Shown here: piece after piece, positions 41,994 to 50,102 of the stretch | Layout: the number at the start of each line of letters is the position of its first letter | Numbering within the stretch: position 1 is the stretch's first letter | DNA from: Actinomycetes bacterium | GTDB taxonomy: Bacteria > Actinomycetota > Actinomycetes > Streptosporangiales > Streptosporangiaceae | DNA length: 64,000 nucleotides | Direction of reading: 5' to 3' | Assembly (NCBI GenBank): GCA_025964575.1 | Contig: JAOPYO010000335.1 | Span: forward strand, 1 to 64,000 | The notes under the pieces: model-generated | Told to the model about the DNA's origin: nothing | Databases searched by the model: none | The model's input: only the letters and a program-made list of their open reading frames with translations | Translations under genes and position numbers: made by a program

Positions 41994-42775
41994 CGTGCCA
42001 CCTCCGTGGCAGCAGCGAAGCTCATTGCCAGGCGCGAGATCGTGCTGGTGCTGAGCGCATGGGCGCCGTCCAGGCCGAGTCGCCGTAGCTCGTCGGCGAC
42101 AGGATGCTCGCCGAGCCGCAGGGTCGCTCCGCCCAGCCGAGTGCGGACTCCGCTCGGCGCCATGGTCCATGGCGTCAGCCGGGTGACCCCGTCCAGACAG
42201 GAATATGCGTCGACCGTGTTGCCACCGGCCCCCTGACGGGGGCCCACCCCCGCCGCTGGAGTGCCTGCCCCGCCCGGCATCGGAAACCCCGGCCTGACCG
42301 CCAACTCAAGGGCCGTGCGGCCGTCCAGCCGGACCGCACAGCGTTTGATCCGCCCGGACAGGTCGATGGGGATGTCGGCGATCTCCTTGGGAAAGCCCCA
42401 GATGGACCGGCCCGCCTCGAGTGTGAACGTCTGGTTGACCGGCAGCCAGTGGATGAACGCACCGATGCGCTTCAGATCCCGCAGCCGGTCCAGTGCCCCG
42501 CCGAGTGGCGGCGAGCCTGGCGGCCGGACCAGGAAGGCGACGGCGAACTCGTGATACGGCCCGAGGTCGCCGTCGGCATAGCGGATGAAAGCCAGCGAGC
42601 AGATCGCCTTACCCGGCAGTGGCTGGGCCAGTTCCAGACCGGAGTAGGCAATGATCGCCTGGGCCGTCCTGGCCGGGACCGGGAACATCGCGGAGGCCAC
42701 GGCCGCCTCCCGGATCTCGACGGGCAGCGTGACCCTTTGGTCCTGAATCACATGGGTGTCGGCGATAGTCGTCAC
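41990..42775 (-). CDS. Acetoacetate decarboxylase family protein
   Basis: About 261 aa from GTG 42775. Family signs: ALSFIRY-type GKAICSLAFIRY, GPYHEFAVAFLV, a WLPVNQTFTLEAGRSIWGFPKE core and LSGRIKRCAV. I could not identify the Schiff-base Lys of true acetoacetate decarboxylases with certainty; GFPKEI holds a Lys at a plausible place. Related proteins act as lactonases, hydratases or decarboxylases on keto acids. A 14-bp KstR-like palindrome is upstream, and an SRPBCC gene runs the other way. No strong ribosome site precedes this GTG. Confidence 0.8.
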   Translation of the reverse strand: MTTIADTHVIQDQRVTLPVEIREAAVASAMFPVPARTAQAIIAYSGLELAQPLPGKAICSLAFIRYADGDLGPYHEFAVAFLVRPPGSPPLGGALDRLRDLKRIGAFIHWLPVNQTFTLEAGRSIWGFPKEIADIPIDLSGRIKRCAVRLDGRTALELAVRPGFPMPGGAGTPAAGVGPRQGAGGNTVDAYSCLDGVTRLTPWTMAPSGVRTRLGGATLRLGEHPVADELRRLGLDGAHALSTSTISRLAMSFAAATEVAR

Positions 42776-42784
42776 GCTGCTAAG

Positions 42785-42798
42785 TAGAACAGGTTCTC
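42785..42798. promoter_or_regulatory. KstR-like operator palindrome
   Basis: TAGAACAGGTTCTC fits the TnnAACnnGTTnnA pattern known for KstR, the TetR repressor of sterol breakdown genes. The core AGAACAGGTTCT is a perfect palindrome around AG. It sits 10 bases from the start of the decarboxylase-like gene and 60 from the SRPBCC gene. Confidence 0.5.
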
Positions 42799-42814
42799 GT
42801 TTTTCTGTCACTAA

Positions 42815-42853
42815 CTTGACGTGTATGGAGGATCTTGACGTGTAGGGGAGGAT
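42815..42853 (+). repeat. 19/20-bp tandem duplication carrying ribosome-site-like GGAGG
   Basis: CTTGACGTGTATGGAGGAT is followed immediately by CTTGACGTGTAGGGGAGGAT. Each copy has a TTGACG and a GGAGG; the second GGGGAGGA is the ribosome site of the SRPBCC gene at 42861. Confidence 0.85.
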
Positions 42854-42860
42854 ACAGCGC

Positions 42861-43337
42861 ATGGAGCGAGAGTGGGTGGCCGAGGAGAGCGTCGTCGTCG
42901 CGGCGTCGCCGGAGCAGGTGTACGCGGCCGTGGCGGATCTCCGGCGGATGGGCGACTGGAGCCCGGAGTGTTTCGCCGTCCGGGTGCGCGGACCCGTCCG
43001 GCTGGACACCACGTTCGTCGGCTTCAACCGGCTGGGCTGGCGGGTCTGGTTCACCAACGGCCGGGTGACGGCCGCCGAGCCGGGCGAGGTCTTCGCCTTC
43101 CGGGTCTCGAGCTTCGGCGTGGAGGTCGCACTGTGGGGCTACCGAATGGAGGGCGGCCCCGATGGGACCCGGCTGACGGAGTACTGGCAGGACTTGCGCA
43201 GGGACGCCCGTGGCGCCGGATTCGTCTCACTGCTCGGCCGCATCTTCACGGGAGTGCCCGCAGCCGACCGCGCCGCTCTGAACCGCGAGGGCATGCGGTC
43301 CACCCTCGCCCGCATCAAGGCCGCGCTCGAGTCCTGA
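42861..43337 (+). CDS. SRPBCC (START-like) family protein
   Basis: 158 aa from ATG 42861, with GGGGAGGA eight bases upstream. A single SRPBCC/polyketide-cyclase-like fold: VAASPEQVYAAVADLRRMGDWSPE at the start (key residues Pro, Tyr, Trp), then RVTAAEPGEVFAFRV and LTEYWQDLRRD. Such proteins bind hydrophobic ligands or act as cyclases; this one's ligand is unknown. It is divergent from the SDR/decarboxylase operon with a shared operator between, suggesting a joint role. Confidence 0.88.
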   Translation: MEREWVAEESVVVAASPEQVYAAVADLRRMGDWSPECFAVRVRGPVRLDTTFVGFNRLGWRVWFTNGRVTAAEPGEVFAFRVSSFGVEVALWGYRMEGGPDGTRLTEYWQDLRRDARGAGFVSLLGRIFTGVPAADRAALNREGMRSTLARIKAALES

Positions 43338-43355
43338 CCAGCGCCTGCCGGCCGA

Positions 43356-44024
43356 TCAGGCGAGGTGGGCGAACTCGCGGCGCCAGGAGTCGTACCAAGG
43401 ACCGAAGAACGGCTCGCCGGCCGCGAGCGGAAGGAGGTAGGTCACGGTCTCTGCGTAGTAGCGGCGCTGGAAGTCCGGGGGCATCTGGAACAGCCTTTGC
43501 ACGTTGCTGGCCCGGTCGGCCAGCTTCACCTGGATCGCCGGCTGCGGAGCCTCGCGGAGCCGGCGCAGATAGGTGGTCTTGGCAGCCCGTTTGGCCGTAC
43601 GCCCCTGACCGTCGACCGGCGGTTTGGTGACCCAGTCGACCAGTTCGGCGACGACCGGGCCGAACTCACGTTCGATGTCGCCGAGCGTGGTGGCGGTGTC
43701 TTCCACCACGTCGTGCAGCAGCACCGCGGCGAGCACATGCGGATCGGTCACACCGGCCCCGCGGACCAGCACCTCGAGTGCCTCCAGCAGATGTTCGAGG
43801 TAGGGCACCCCGGTCGGGCGCTGTTGCGGGCCGTGCCAGCGGATCGCCGCGGCCGCCGCCCGGTCCAGCACGTCGACCGTCTCCGCGGAAAGCAGTGCCG
43901 CCAATGCGGGGCGGGTGTCGTCCCAAGTCCGCCAGCTGGTGAAGATCTCCACACCGCAAGGGTCCTCAATTACCCGGGACACCGCAAGCGCGGTCACCTC
44001 GCGCAGTACGCCCATGCACGGCAA
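43356..44024 (-). CDS. Stand-alone SpoT-like HD hydrolase (possible small alarmone hydrolase)
   Basis: 222 aa. HD-domain metal motifs: YLEHLLEALEVLV (first His), AVLLHDVVEDTATT (His-Asp) and VKLADRASNVQ (last Asp). These match the (p)ppGpp hydrolase domain of SpoT and MESH1-type small alarmone hydrolases. There is no synthetase, TGS or ACT domain. It probably removes the 3' pyrophosphate from (p)ppGpp, but other nucleotide substrates are possible. The start may be ATG 44024 or 44015. Nothing nearby explains its regulation. Confidence 0.8.
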   Translation of the reverse strand: MPCMGVLREVTALAVSRVIEDPCGVEIFTSWRTWDDTRPALAALLSAETVDVLDRAAAAAIRWHGPQQRPTGVPYLEHLLEALEVLVRGAGVTDPHVLAAVLLHDVVEDTATTLGDIEREFGPVVAELVDWVTKPPVDGQGRTAKRAAKTTYLRRLREAPQPAIQVKLADRASNVQRLFQMPPDFQRRYYAETVTYLLPLAAGEPFFGPWYDSWRREFAHLA

Positions 44025-44128
44025 GCTGTGCTGGGGGCAAGCGGGCCGGTGGCGTCAGACAAGACGTCATCTCCGAAGACCCAGCGAGCGCCGCGCCGGA
44101 GGTGCGGGGCAGAAGGTAGGGGGGCGAC

Positions 44129-45895
44129 GTGGCGGGGAGCCGGCAGCGGGTCATGCTGGGTCTCGTGGCCACGATGCTCGCCGTCGCCACCGTCGGAGTG
44201 GTGGTCAACAAGTTCGTGTTACAGGCCGAATGGTGGCAGGAGGACCACCAGACGACCACCGAGCCCGCACCATCGCTGCTGAACGTCGGCCCGCCGCCCG
44301 GACCGGTCGCGGTGGGCTGGCAGCTGACAACCCAGATCCGGCGCAGTGGTCTGTCGCCGTACGACCAGGTGGCCCACGCACTCGTCGACGGCCAGCTGGT
44401 CGTCGCCACGACCCGGGGGCTCGACGTTCGCGACGCGCGCACCGGGACACGGCGCTGGCACTACCATCGCGCGGACTGGCTGCTGCTCGGCTGGGCCGCC
44501 ACGGAACGGCATCTCGTGGCCTATCTGGAACGAGCGGGACACCGTGACAACCGGATGATCCTCGGGTTCGACGCGGCCGGTGGGCAGCTGCTCTGGCGGC
44601 AGAAGGACGAGGTGCCCGCCGTGACGGAACGCTCGACGCTGCGCTGGCCGGCCGGATCAGATGTCGTGCTGACCGCCTCCGCGGACGATCGAGGCACGCT
44701 GCGAGGTCGCTCCGTGTTCACTGGACGGCAGGTCTGGACGCATGCGTTGCCCCGCGGATGTGCGCTCCCCGAGGCCGGCACCTACGCCTCTGACGCCAGT
44801 GACGCCTTGGCCGCGATCTCCCTCGACTGCCGCGGCCGGAGCAGGGTGCTGGCCGTCGACCCGCGCACCGGGCAGACGCGCTGGAGTCAGGAGTTCGCCA
44901 CGCCGGAACCGCCCGAGATCGCCGTACGCGGCGAGGTGGCCCTGGTCGCCGACGGCACCGCGTTGCGGGCGTACGACGGGGCGGGCAAGGAGTTCCTCAC
45001 CCGCCCCGGCGACGACGTCTGTGGTGCCACCATGTGCCCGGCCGTGATCTCGGGCGGAAACCTCATCGTGGTCTACCGGTCAGGTCAGGGCGACGCGAGC
45101 CGGCGGATGGAATCGATCGAGATCTCCTCCCGCCGCAGTGTGTGGCAGCGCGCCGTGCCCGCCTATCCGGCGCTCGTCGCCAAGGGCGATCGGCTCTATG
45201 CGCTGCGACCGAACCTCGCCCCCAATCTGCGGCCGGCCGGGATCGACGTCATCGCCGCCGGAAGCGGACAGACGGCCACGGTACCGGCGCCCCTGGTGGT
45301 GCCGCCGGGGCCGACCGGGCGGCCCTGGCTGGCGGCCGGTGGCGGACTGCTCTACGTGGCCGTGCCGGAGACACTGTCCAGCCCGTCGGGAGTGGTCCGG
45401 TTGGTGGCGCTGCGAGCGGCCGCGGGCGGCCCCGGTCCGGCGGAGCTGGGAGGCGTCTCCGCCGCCGACTGGCCGGACGCCTGCAGTCTGCTGACCCGTC
45501 GTGACCTGCCCAAGGGGCATCGCTCTCGCCCGGTGTACGTCACGGTCGGTGAGGTACGGCTGCCGCGCCCGGTGAGCTGCACCTACGAACCGGACGGAGA
45601 TCAGCGCAGGCGGTCAGGCAGGGAGCAGAGCGCGGGGGCTCCGACCGTGACGGTCGAATGGGTGGCCGACAGCGCCGCGTCGGCCTCCGAGTTGCTCTCC
45701 GCGCTACGAGCCACCGAGCCGCAGGCTCGGCAGGCGGACATCGGTGACGAGGCGTACGAGCTCAACCCGTCCTCGGGCACGATCGCGGTACGGGTGGACC
45801 GCTACCTCATCGGGGTCAGCGCTTTTCAGAACCCCGGGCTCGCCACCCGGCTGGCGCGTGCCGCCGCCCTCACCCTTCGCTCCACCTCACCGTGA
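44129..45895 (+). CDS. Membrane-anchored beta-propeller protein with C-terminal DUF3558-like domain
   Basis: 588 aa. An N-terminal membrane helix at about 8-27, then a PQQ-type beta-propeller region of about 400 residues with repeated blade signatures (GLDVRDARTGTRRWHY, ILGFDAAGGQLLWRQ, VLAVDPRTGQTRWSQEF). The last 140 residues hold DACSLLTRRDL and a second Cys in PVSCTYEPD, as in DUF3558-type actinobacterial secreted domains. No PQQ-enzyme active-site residues were identified, so a binding or sensor role outside the membrane is more likely than an oxidase. Start GTG 44129. Confidence 0.78.
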   Translation: MAGSRQRVMLGLVATMLAVATVGVVVNKFVLQAEWWQEDHQTTTEPAPSLLNVGPPPGPVAVGWQLTTQIRRSGLSPYDQVAHALVDGQLVVATTRGLDVRDARTGTRRWHYHRADWLLLGWAATERHLVAYLERAGHRDNRMILGFDAAGGQLLWRQKDEVPAVTERSTLRWPAGSDVVLTASADDRGTLRGRSVFTGRQVWTHALPRGCALPEAGTYASDASDALAAISLDCRGRSRVLAVDPRTGQTRWSQEFATPEPPEIAVRGEVALVADGTALRAYDGAGKEFLTRPGDDVCGATMCPAVISGGNLIVVYRSGQGDASRRMESIEISSRRSVWQRAVPAYPALVAKGDRLYALRPNLAPNLRPAGIDVIAAGSGQTATVPAPLVVPPGPTGRPWLAAGGGLLYVAVPETLSSPSGVVRLVALRAAAGGPGPAELGGVSAADWPDACSLLTRRDLPKGHRSRPVYVTVGEVRLPRPVSCTYEPDGDQRRRSGREQSAGAPTVTVEWVADSAASASELLSALRATEPQARQADIGDEAYELNPSSGTIAVRVDRYLIGVSAFQNPGLATRLARAAALTLRSTSP

Positions 45896-45924
45896 TCTTG
45901 CACCTCGTGTCGGCATCGATCACG
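45891..45924. terminator. Hairpin between convergent genes
   Basis: CGTGATC-20 bases-GATCACG. It overlaps the stop codon of the propeller gene and the last codons of the convergent GT4 gene. Its left part, CGTGATCTTGCAC, is shared with the hairpin at 37739. The stem is only 7 bp, so its terminator role is uncertain. Confidence 0.45.
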
Positions 45925-47026
45925 ACTGGACGTGGGCTTCGGAGTGGAGGCCGGCCCAGGACTCCAACTGGGTGACGAAGCGCTCGGCCTGTACCGGCCA
46001 GTGGAACCGGGCTCTGGCCGTTTCGTAGCCGCGCTTGGCCAGGTCGGTGCGGAGCGCGGCGTCGTCGTGCAGGCGCAGGATGGCCTGGGCGGCTGCGGCG
46101 GGGTCCGCGAACGGCACGATCACGCCGCTGCCGGCCGGGTCGACGATGTCGGCCGCAGGAGGGTTGGGAGTGGTGATGACCGGGATGCCGTGTGCCATGT
46201 ACTCGATGATCTTGGTTGGCATCGAGTGTCGGTAGTTCGGCTCGTCGTGCAGCAGGGCCAGCCCCGCCATGGCACCTTCGGCGATCCGCAGAGCCCGGTC
46301 GTTGGGCACGAATCCGTACCACCGCAGGATGCCCTCACGCTGGGCGTCCCGGAGCATCGGCCGGATGTCGGCGTCGGCGGCGCCGATCAGCTCGACTTCG
46401 ATGCCATTCCGGCTCACGATCCGGGCGACCTCGATCATGTCAAGGGCGCCGCGGGCGGCCGACAGGTGGCCGACGTAGACGACTCGCCGGTCGCCGGGCG
46501 GGTCGGGAGGCACATCCGCGACATAGGTCGTGTTGGGCACCACCGGGTGTTCGCCCCGGAAACGCGGCCGATACCCCTCCTCGGCGAGCAGCAGCCGGTG
46601 CCGCCGTTCGGCCCGTGACTCCAGAAGGCGGACGAACGGCCGGGCCAGCGGAAGCAGCGGGCGGGGGACCCAGCCCTTCGCGGACAGCGCCGCGGCGGTG
46701 TCTTCATGGACGTCCCACACCACCTTCGCCTTGATCCCACGTGGCACCGCGAGCAGCAGTTCGGGATCGTGCAGCAGCACCAGATCGGCGTACTGGGCGT
46801 GCCGGGCGAGCGCCTTACGCGCCGCACGCAGCGCGGTCAATCGGTTGCGGCCTGTGGCCCGGGGGACGTCCACCGGGGCGACGTCCGGCCAGGGCGTCAC
46901 ATTGCAGGCCCGGAACGGCGCGATATAGGTGATCTCATGACCGGCATCGAGAAGAGCACGAATCTGCCGATGCAAAATTCGAGCATCCTCGGGATGGTGC
47001 ACCACTGTGCACACGCAGACCCGCAT
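45920..47026 (-). CDS. GT4-type glycosyltransferase
   Basis: About 368 aa from ATG 47026, preceded by GGAGAG. GT-B fold with CTVVHHPEDARILHRQIRAL at the start, RRVVYVGHLSAARGALDMIE in the donor domain and PTKIIEYMAHGIPVITT as the sugar-nucleotide motif. It belongs with family GT4 enzymes of surface glycan clusters; donor and acceptor are unknown. It lies 79 bases downstream of a UDP-HexNAc dehydrogenase gene on the same strand and is probably part of the same glycan pathway. Confidence 0.9.
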   Translation of the reverse strand: MRVCVCTVVHHPEDARILHRQIRALLDAGHEITYIAPFRACNVTPWPDVAPVDVPRATGRNRLTALRAARKALARHAQYADLVLLHDPELLLAVPRGIKAKVVWDVHEDTAAALSAKGWVPRPLLPLARPFVRLLESRAERRHRLLLAEEGYRPRFRGEHPVVPNTTYVADVPPDPPGDRRVVYVGHLSAARGALDMIEVARIVSRNGIEVELIGAADADIRPMLRDAQREGILRWYGFVPNDRALRIAEGAMAGLALLHDEPNYRHSMPTKIIEYMAHGIPVITTPNPPAADIVDPAGSGVIVPFADPAAAAQAILRLHDDAALRTDLAKRGYETARARFHWPVQAERFVTQLESWAGLHSEAHVQS

Positions 47027-47045
47027 TCGCTGCTCTCCTCGAAAA

Positions 47046-47057
47046 ACCACCGGTGGT
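47046..47057. promoter_or_regulatory. 12-bp palindrome upstream of a GT4 gene
   Basis: ACCACCGGTGGT is a perfect palindrome about 20 bases before the GT4 start at 47026, just upstream of its ribosome site. A possible operator; no regulator is apparent. Confidence 0.3.
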
Positions 47058-47105
47058 GACTCTTGTAGCGCCATTGAAATTGCAGGTGAATTCAAGATGA
47101 CCAGC

Positions 47106-48380
47106 TCACAACAGTTCGACGGCCAGGTCGGCGCGAGCGGCGGCATGGTCCCGGGTGCGGCCACGGGTGTCGAAGAGCAATCGCGCGTGCCGGGTCAGCG
47201 TGTCCGGGTCGTACACGCTGTGGTCGGCCAGCACGATCGCCAGGTCCGCGGCGGCCAGCGCGGCGGCCAGATCGTCCCCGGCGTCCGGCACGTCCACGTC
47301 GTCCACCTGCCAGGAGTCCACGTACGGATCGTGGAAGCTCAGGTCGGCGCCCATCCGGAGCAGCCGACGCGCCACCGGCCGGGCCGGCGACTCGCGCTGG
47401 TCAGCGATGTCGGCCTTGTAGGTCACGCCGAGGAGGAGCACCTTGGCGCCCTTGACCGCGCGGCTCTCCCGGTTGAGCAGCTGCTGGGTGCGCTCGACGA
47501 CATACCGCGGCATCCGGTCGTTGATCTCCTGGGCCAGCTCAACGAACCGGAACGGGTAGCCCAGCGAACGCACCTTGTACGACAGGTAGTTCGGGTCGAT
47601 CGGGATGCAGTGGCCGCCGACGCCCGGACCCGGGCGGAACGCCTGGAAGCCGAACGGCTTGGTCGCCGCGCACTCGATCGCATCCCACAGGTCGATGCCG
47701 AGCTCGTGACAGAAGACCGCCATCTCGTTGACCAGCGCGATGTTGACGTGCCGGTAGGTGTTCTCGAGCAGCTTGGCCATCTCGGCCTCACGGGTGCCCT
47801 TGGCCTGCACGACCTGCTCGACGAACTTGCCGTAGAAGGCCGCGGCCAGGGAGGCGCAGGCCGGGGTGAGACCACCGACGATCTTGGGGGTGTTGTGCAC
47901 ACCGTAGACCGGGTTGCCGGGGTCGATGCGTTCCGGCGAGAACGCCAGGTGGAACTCCTCGCCGGCGGTCAGCCCGGACTTCTCCAGGATCGGCTTCACG
48001 ACCTCGTCGGTCGTGCCCGGGTAGGTCGTCGACTCCAGGACCACGAGCATGCCCGGGGCGATGTGGCGGGCGACGGCCTCGGTGGCGCCGCGTACGGCGG
48101 TGAGGTCCGGACCGCCGTCGTCGGAGAGCGGGGTCGGCACGCAGATCACCACGGTGCGCGCACCGTCCATGATCGCCTCGTCCAGGCTGGGCGTGAACCC
48201 CGCGTCCAGCATCTCCGCGACCTCGGCCGCGGAGACGTCGTCGATGTGTGAGAGCCCCGCCGTGAGACCGGCCACGACACGGGGGTCACGGTCCAAGCCG
48301 CCGACTCGAAGCCCGGCTCGGCAGGCCTCCCGGATGAGCGGGAGTCCGACGTAGCCGAGCCCGATGACCACCAGATCCAC
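47106..48380 (-). CDS. UDP-N-acetylhexosamine 6-dehydrogenase (WecC/WbpA type)
   Basis: 424 aa. NAD loop VIGLGYVGLPLIREA, AFSPERIDPGN and the catalytic Cys in GVGGHCIPIDPNYLSYK, which is the WecC/WbpA rather than the UDP-glucose type motif. It oxidises UDP-ManNAc or UDP-GlcNAc to the uronate. Because the UDP-GlcNAc 2-epimerase gene wecB lies about 1.7 kb away, UDP-ManNAcA is the likeliest product. GTG 48380 is the start. It is between two GT4 genes on the same strand. Confidence 0.92.
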   Translation of the reverse strand: MDLVVIGLGYVGLPLIREACRAGLRVGGLDRDPRVVAGLTAGLSHIDDVSAAEVAEMLDAGFTPSLDEAIMDGARTVVICVPTPLSDDGGPDLTAVRGATEAVARHIAPGMLVVLESTTYPGTTDEVVKPILEKSGLTAGEEFHLAFSPERIDPGNPVYGVHNTPKIVGGLTPACASLAAAFYGKFVEQVVQAKGTREAEMAKLLENTYRHVNIALVNEMAVFCHELGIDLWDAIECAATKPFGFQAFRPGPGVGGHCIPIDPNYLSYKVRSLGYPFRFVELAQEINDRMPRYVVERTQQLLNRESRAVKGAKVLLLGVTYKADIADQRESPARPVARRLLRMGADLSFHDPYVDSWQVDDVDVPDAGDDLAAALAAADLAIVLADHSVYDPDTLTRHARLLFDTRGRTRDHAAARADLAVELL

Positions 48381-48452
48381 TCGGTGGCTCCCTTCGAAAG
48401 CAATGCCCCCCGAGAAAGAGGCCGGCCGGGGGCGGAGGGCGGTACGTCCCGG

Positions 48453-50060
48453 TCAGCCGACGCCGTCACGCGACTTCCGAGCGAACCCGGCCTGTGCGCA
48501 TCGGTAGGCATCCAGATAGCGGGCGGTCACCGCACGCCAGGTGCGTTCTGCCCTGACCCATTCCCGGGCCGCCTGTCCGATTTTTTGGCGTCGTTCGGGA
48601 CTGTAAATCAGCTCCTGGAGGGAATTCGCCCATGCTTCCGGGTCTTCCGGAAGAGTTAACGTCCCGGTCACGCCAGGTTCGACTATTTCTCTGAGAGCTT
48701 TGACATCACTTGCTATCACTGGGATTCCCCCGGCCATCGCCTCCACGGGTTTCAATGGGGTGACCAACTGGCAGACCCGGTCCGCCCTGCGGGGGACGGC
48801 GAACACATCGAGGACGGCGTGGAACTGACGCACGGACGACATCGGCACCCGGCCGGTGAACAGGACCCGGGCTGCCCCCGCGCGCCCGTTGTTCTCCGCG
48901 CCCTCGCCGGCGAGCAGGCCGTGTTCGGCCGCCCGGCGTTCCAGGGCACCGCGTTCCGGGCCGTCGCCGACGAGCAGCAGAACGATCGGCATGTCCCGGT
49001 CGCGGAGCAGCGCGGCCGCGTCGATGAGGGTGTTGATGCCCTCGTAGCCGTAGAACGACGACGTCAGCCCGACCACGAACTCGTCCACCCCGATGCCGAG
49101 GTCCTGTCGGAGGCCGGCGCCGTCGGGGAGCGGCTCCAGGAACTCCTCGTCGACGGCGTTGGGCACCTCGAAGATCTTGGCGGGGTCGATGCCCCGCTCC
49201 GTGATCTCGTCGCGCATCGCGGTGCCGAGCGTCACGATCGCGTCCGCCTCGCGCATGCACCTGGTCTCCAGCTCCCGGGTGAGGCGATAGAACGCCGACT
49301 CGGGCGTGTGCGTGGGATCGCGGGACAACCACGAGTCCTCGAGGAAGCCGCGCACCTCGTACACGACCGGCAGCCGGTGCCGACGGCCCAGTTCCAGCGC
49401 CACGGCGGCGTTGAGATGGTTGCTGACAGCGTGCAACACCGACGGCCCCAGTTCCTCGACCAGCGGGCCGGCCAGGTCCGCGCCCTTACCGATCGCGGCG
49501 GCCTGGTCGCGCGGCGGCAGCCAGGGCAGCAGCCGGTGGTAGCGGATCCCATCGACCTCGACCAGTGGCCTGACGTCGGCGAGCCCCTGTGCCATCGGAT
49601 AGCCGAGCCGGGTGACCACCTGCGGGTCCAGCCCCAGCTCTCGCTGGGCGAGAGCGATCTTGTGCGTGCGCACGGTGTAGCCCGCGTTCGTCCGCGGCAG
49701 CGCGTTCGTGACGAACTGCAGTACCGTCGCTTTCTCGCCGGCCGTATGTGCGGGGTCCGCCTCGCCGCCGCCCTTCCGCCGGCCGCGCATGGGTGGGCTC
49801 CCAGTACGGTCCGCCTCAGGTCCGCCCTCGAGGAGGGCCCGCAGGTCGCGGGCTTCGCGCTCGGGATCGCGGGGGCGGGGTACGGCGAGCGCGGTCAGCC
49901 GGGTGCGCAGCCGCGCGGGGACCAGTGGCGCCGGTGCCACCCGCAGGAGGAGTCGCACGGCCAGCCGCAGCGCCCGCAGTGGGTCGTCACGCAACTGCCG
50001 CCAGCTCAGACCGGACAGAAAAAGGATCAGCTTGGCCCGTTGCCGTGGTGTTCTCAGCAC
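48453..50060 (-). CDS. GT4-type glycosyltransferase with long basic N-terminus
   Basis: 535 aa. The first 115 residues are Arg/Leu-rich, with a helical LRALRLAVRLLLRVAPAP stretch that may contact the membrane. The GT-B domain follows: FVTNALPRTNAGYTVRTHKIA, GLTSSFYGYEGINTLIDAA, and KPVEAMAGGIPVIASDV. It is divergent from wecB with 42 bases between the start codons, so it shares a control region. It resembles GT4 enzymes that use UDP-HexNAc(A) sugars in capsule or teichuronic-type clusters, but the donor is not proven. Confidence 0.88.
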   Translation of the reverse strand: MLRTPRQRAKLILFLSGLSWRQLRDDPLRALRLAVRLLLRVAPAPLVPARLRTRLTALAVPRPRDPEREARDLRALLEGGPEADRTGSPPMRGRRKGGGEADPAHTAGEKATVLQFVTNALPRTNAGYTVRTHKIALAQRELGLDPQVVTRLGYPMAQGLADVRPLVEVDGIRYHRLLPWLPPRDQAAAIGKGADLAGPLVEELGPSVLHAVSNHLNAAVALELGRRHRLPVVYEVRGFLEDSWLSRDPTHTPESAFYRLTRELETRCMREADAIVTLGTAMRDEITERGIDPAKIFEVPNAVDEEFLEPLPDGAGLRQDLGIGVDEFVVGLTSSFYGYEGINTLIDAAALLRDRDMPIVLLLVGDGPERGALERRAAEHGLLAGEGAENNGRAGAARVLFTGRVPMSSVRQFHAVLDVFAVPRRADRVCQLVTPLKPVEAMAGGIPVIASDVKALREIVEPGVTGTLTLPEDPEAWANSLQELIYSPERRQKIGQAAREWVRAERTWRAVTARYLDAYRCAQAGFARKSRDGVG

Positions 50061-50102
50061 GGCGGCGCAGCTTAGGTATCAGTGATGAACAGAAGGGAAA
50101 TA

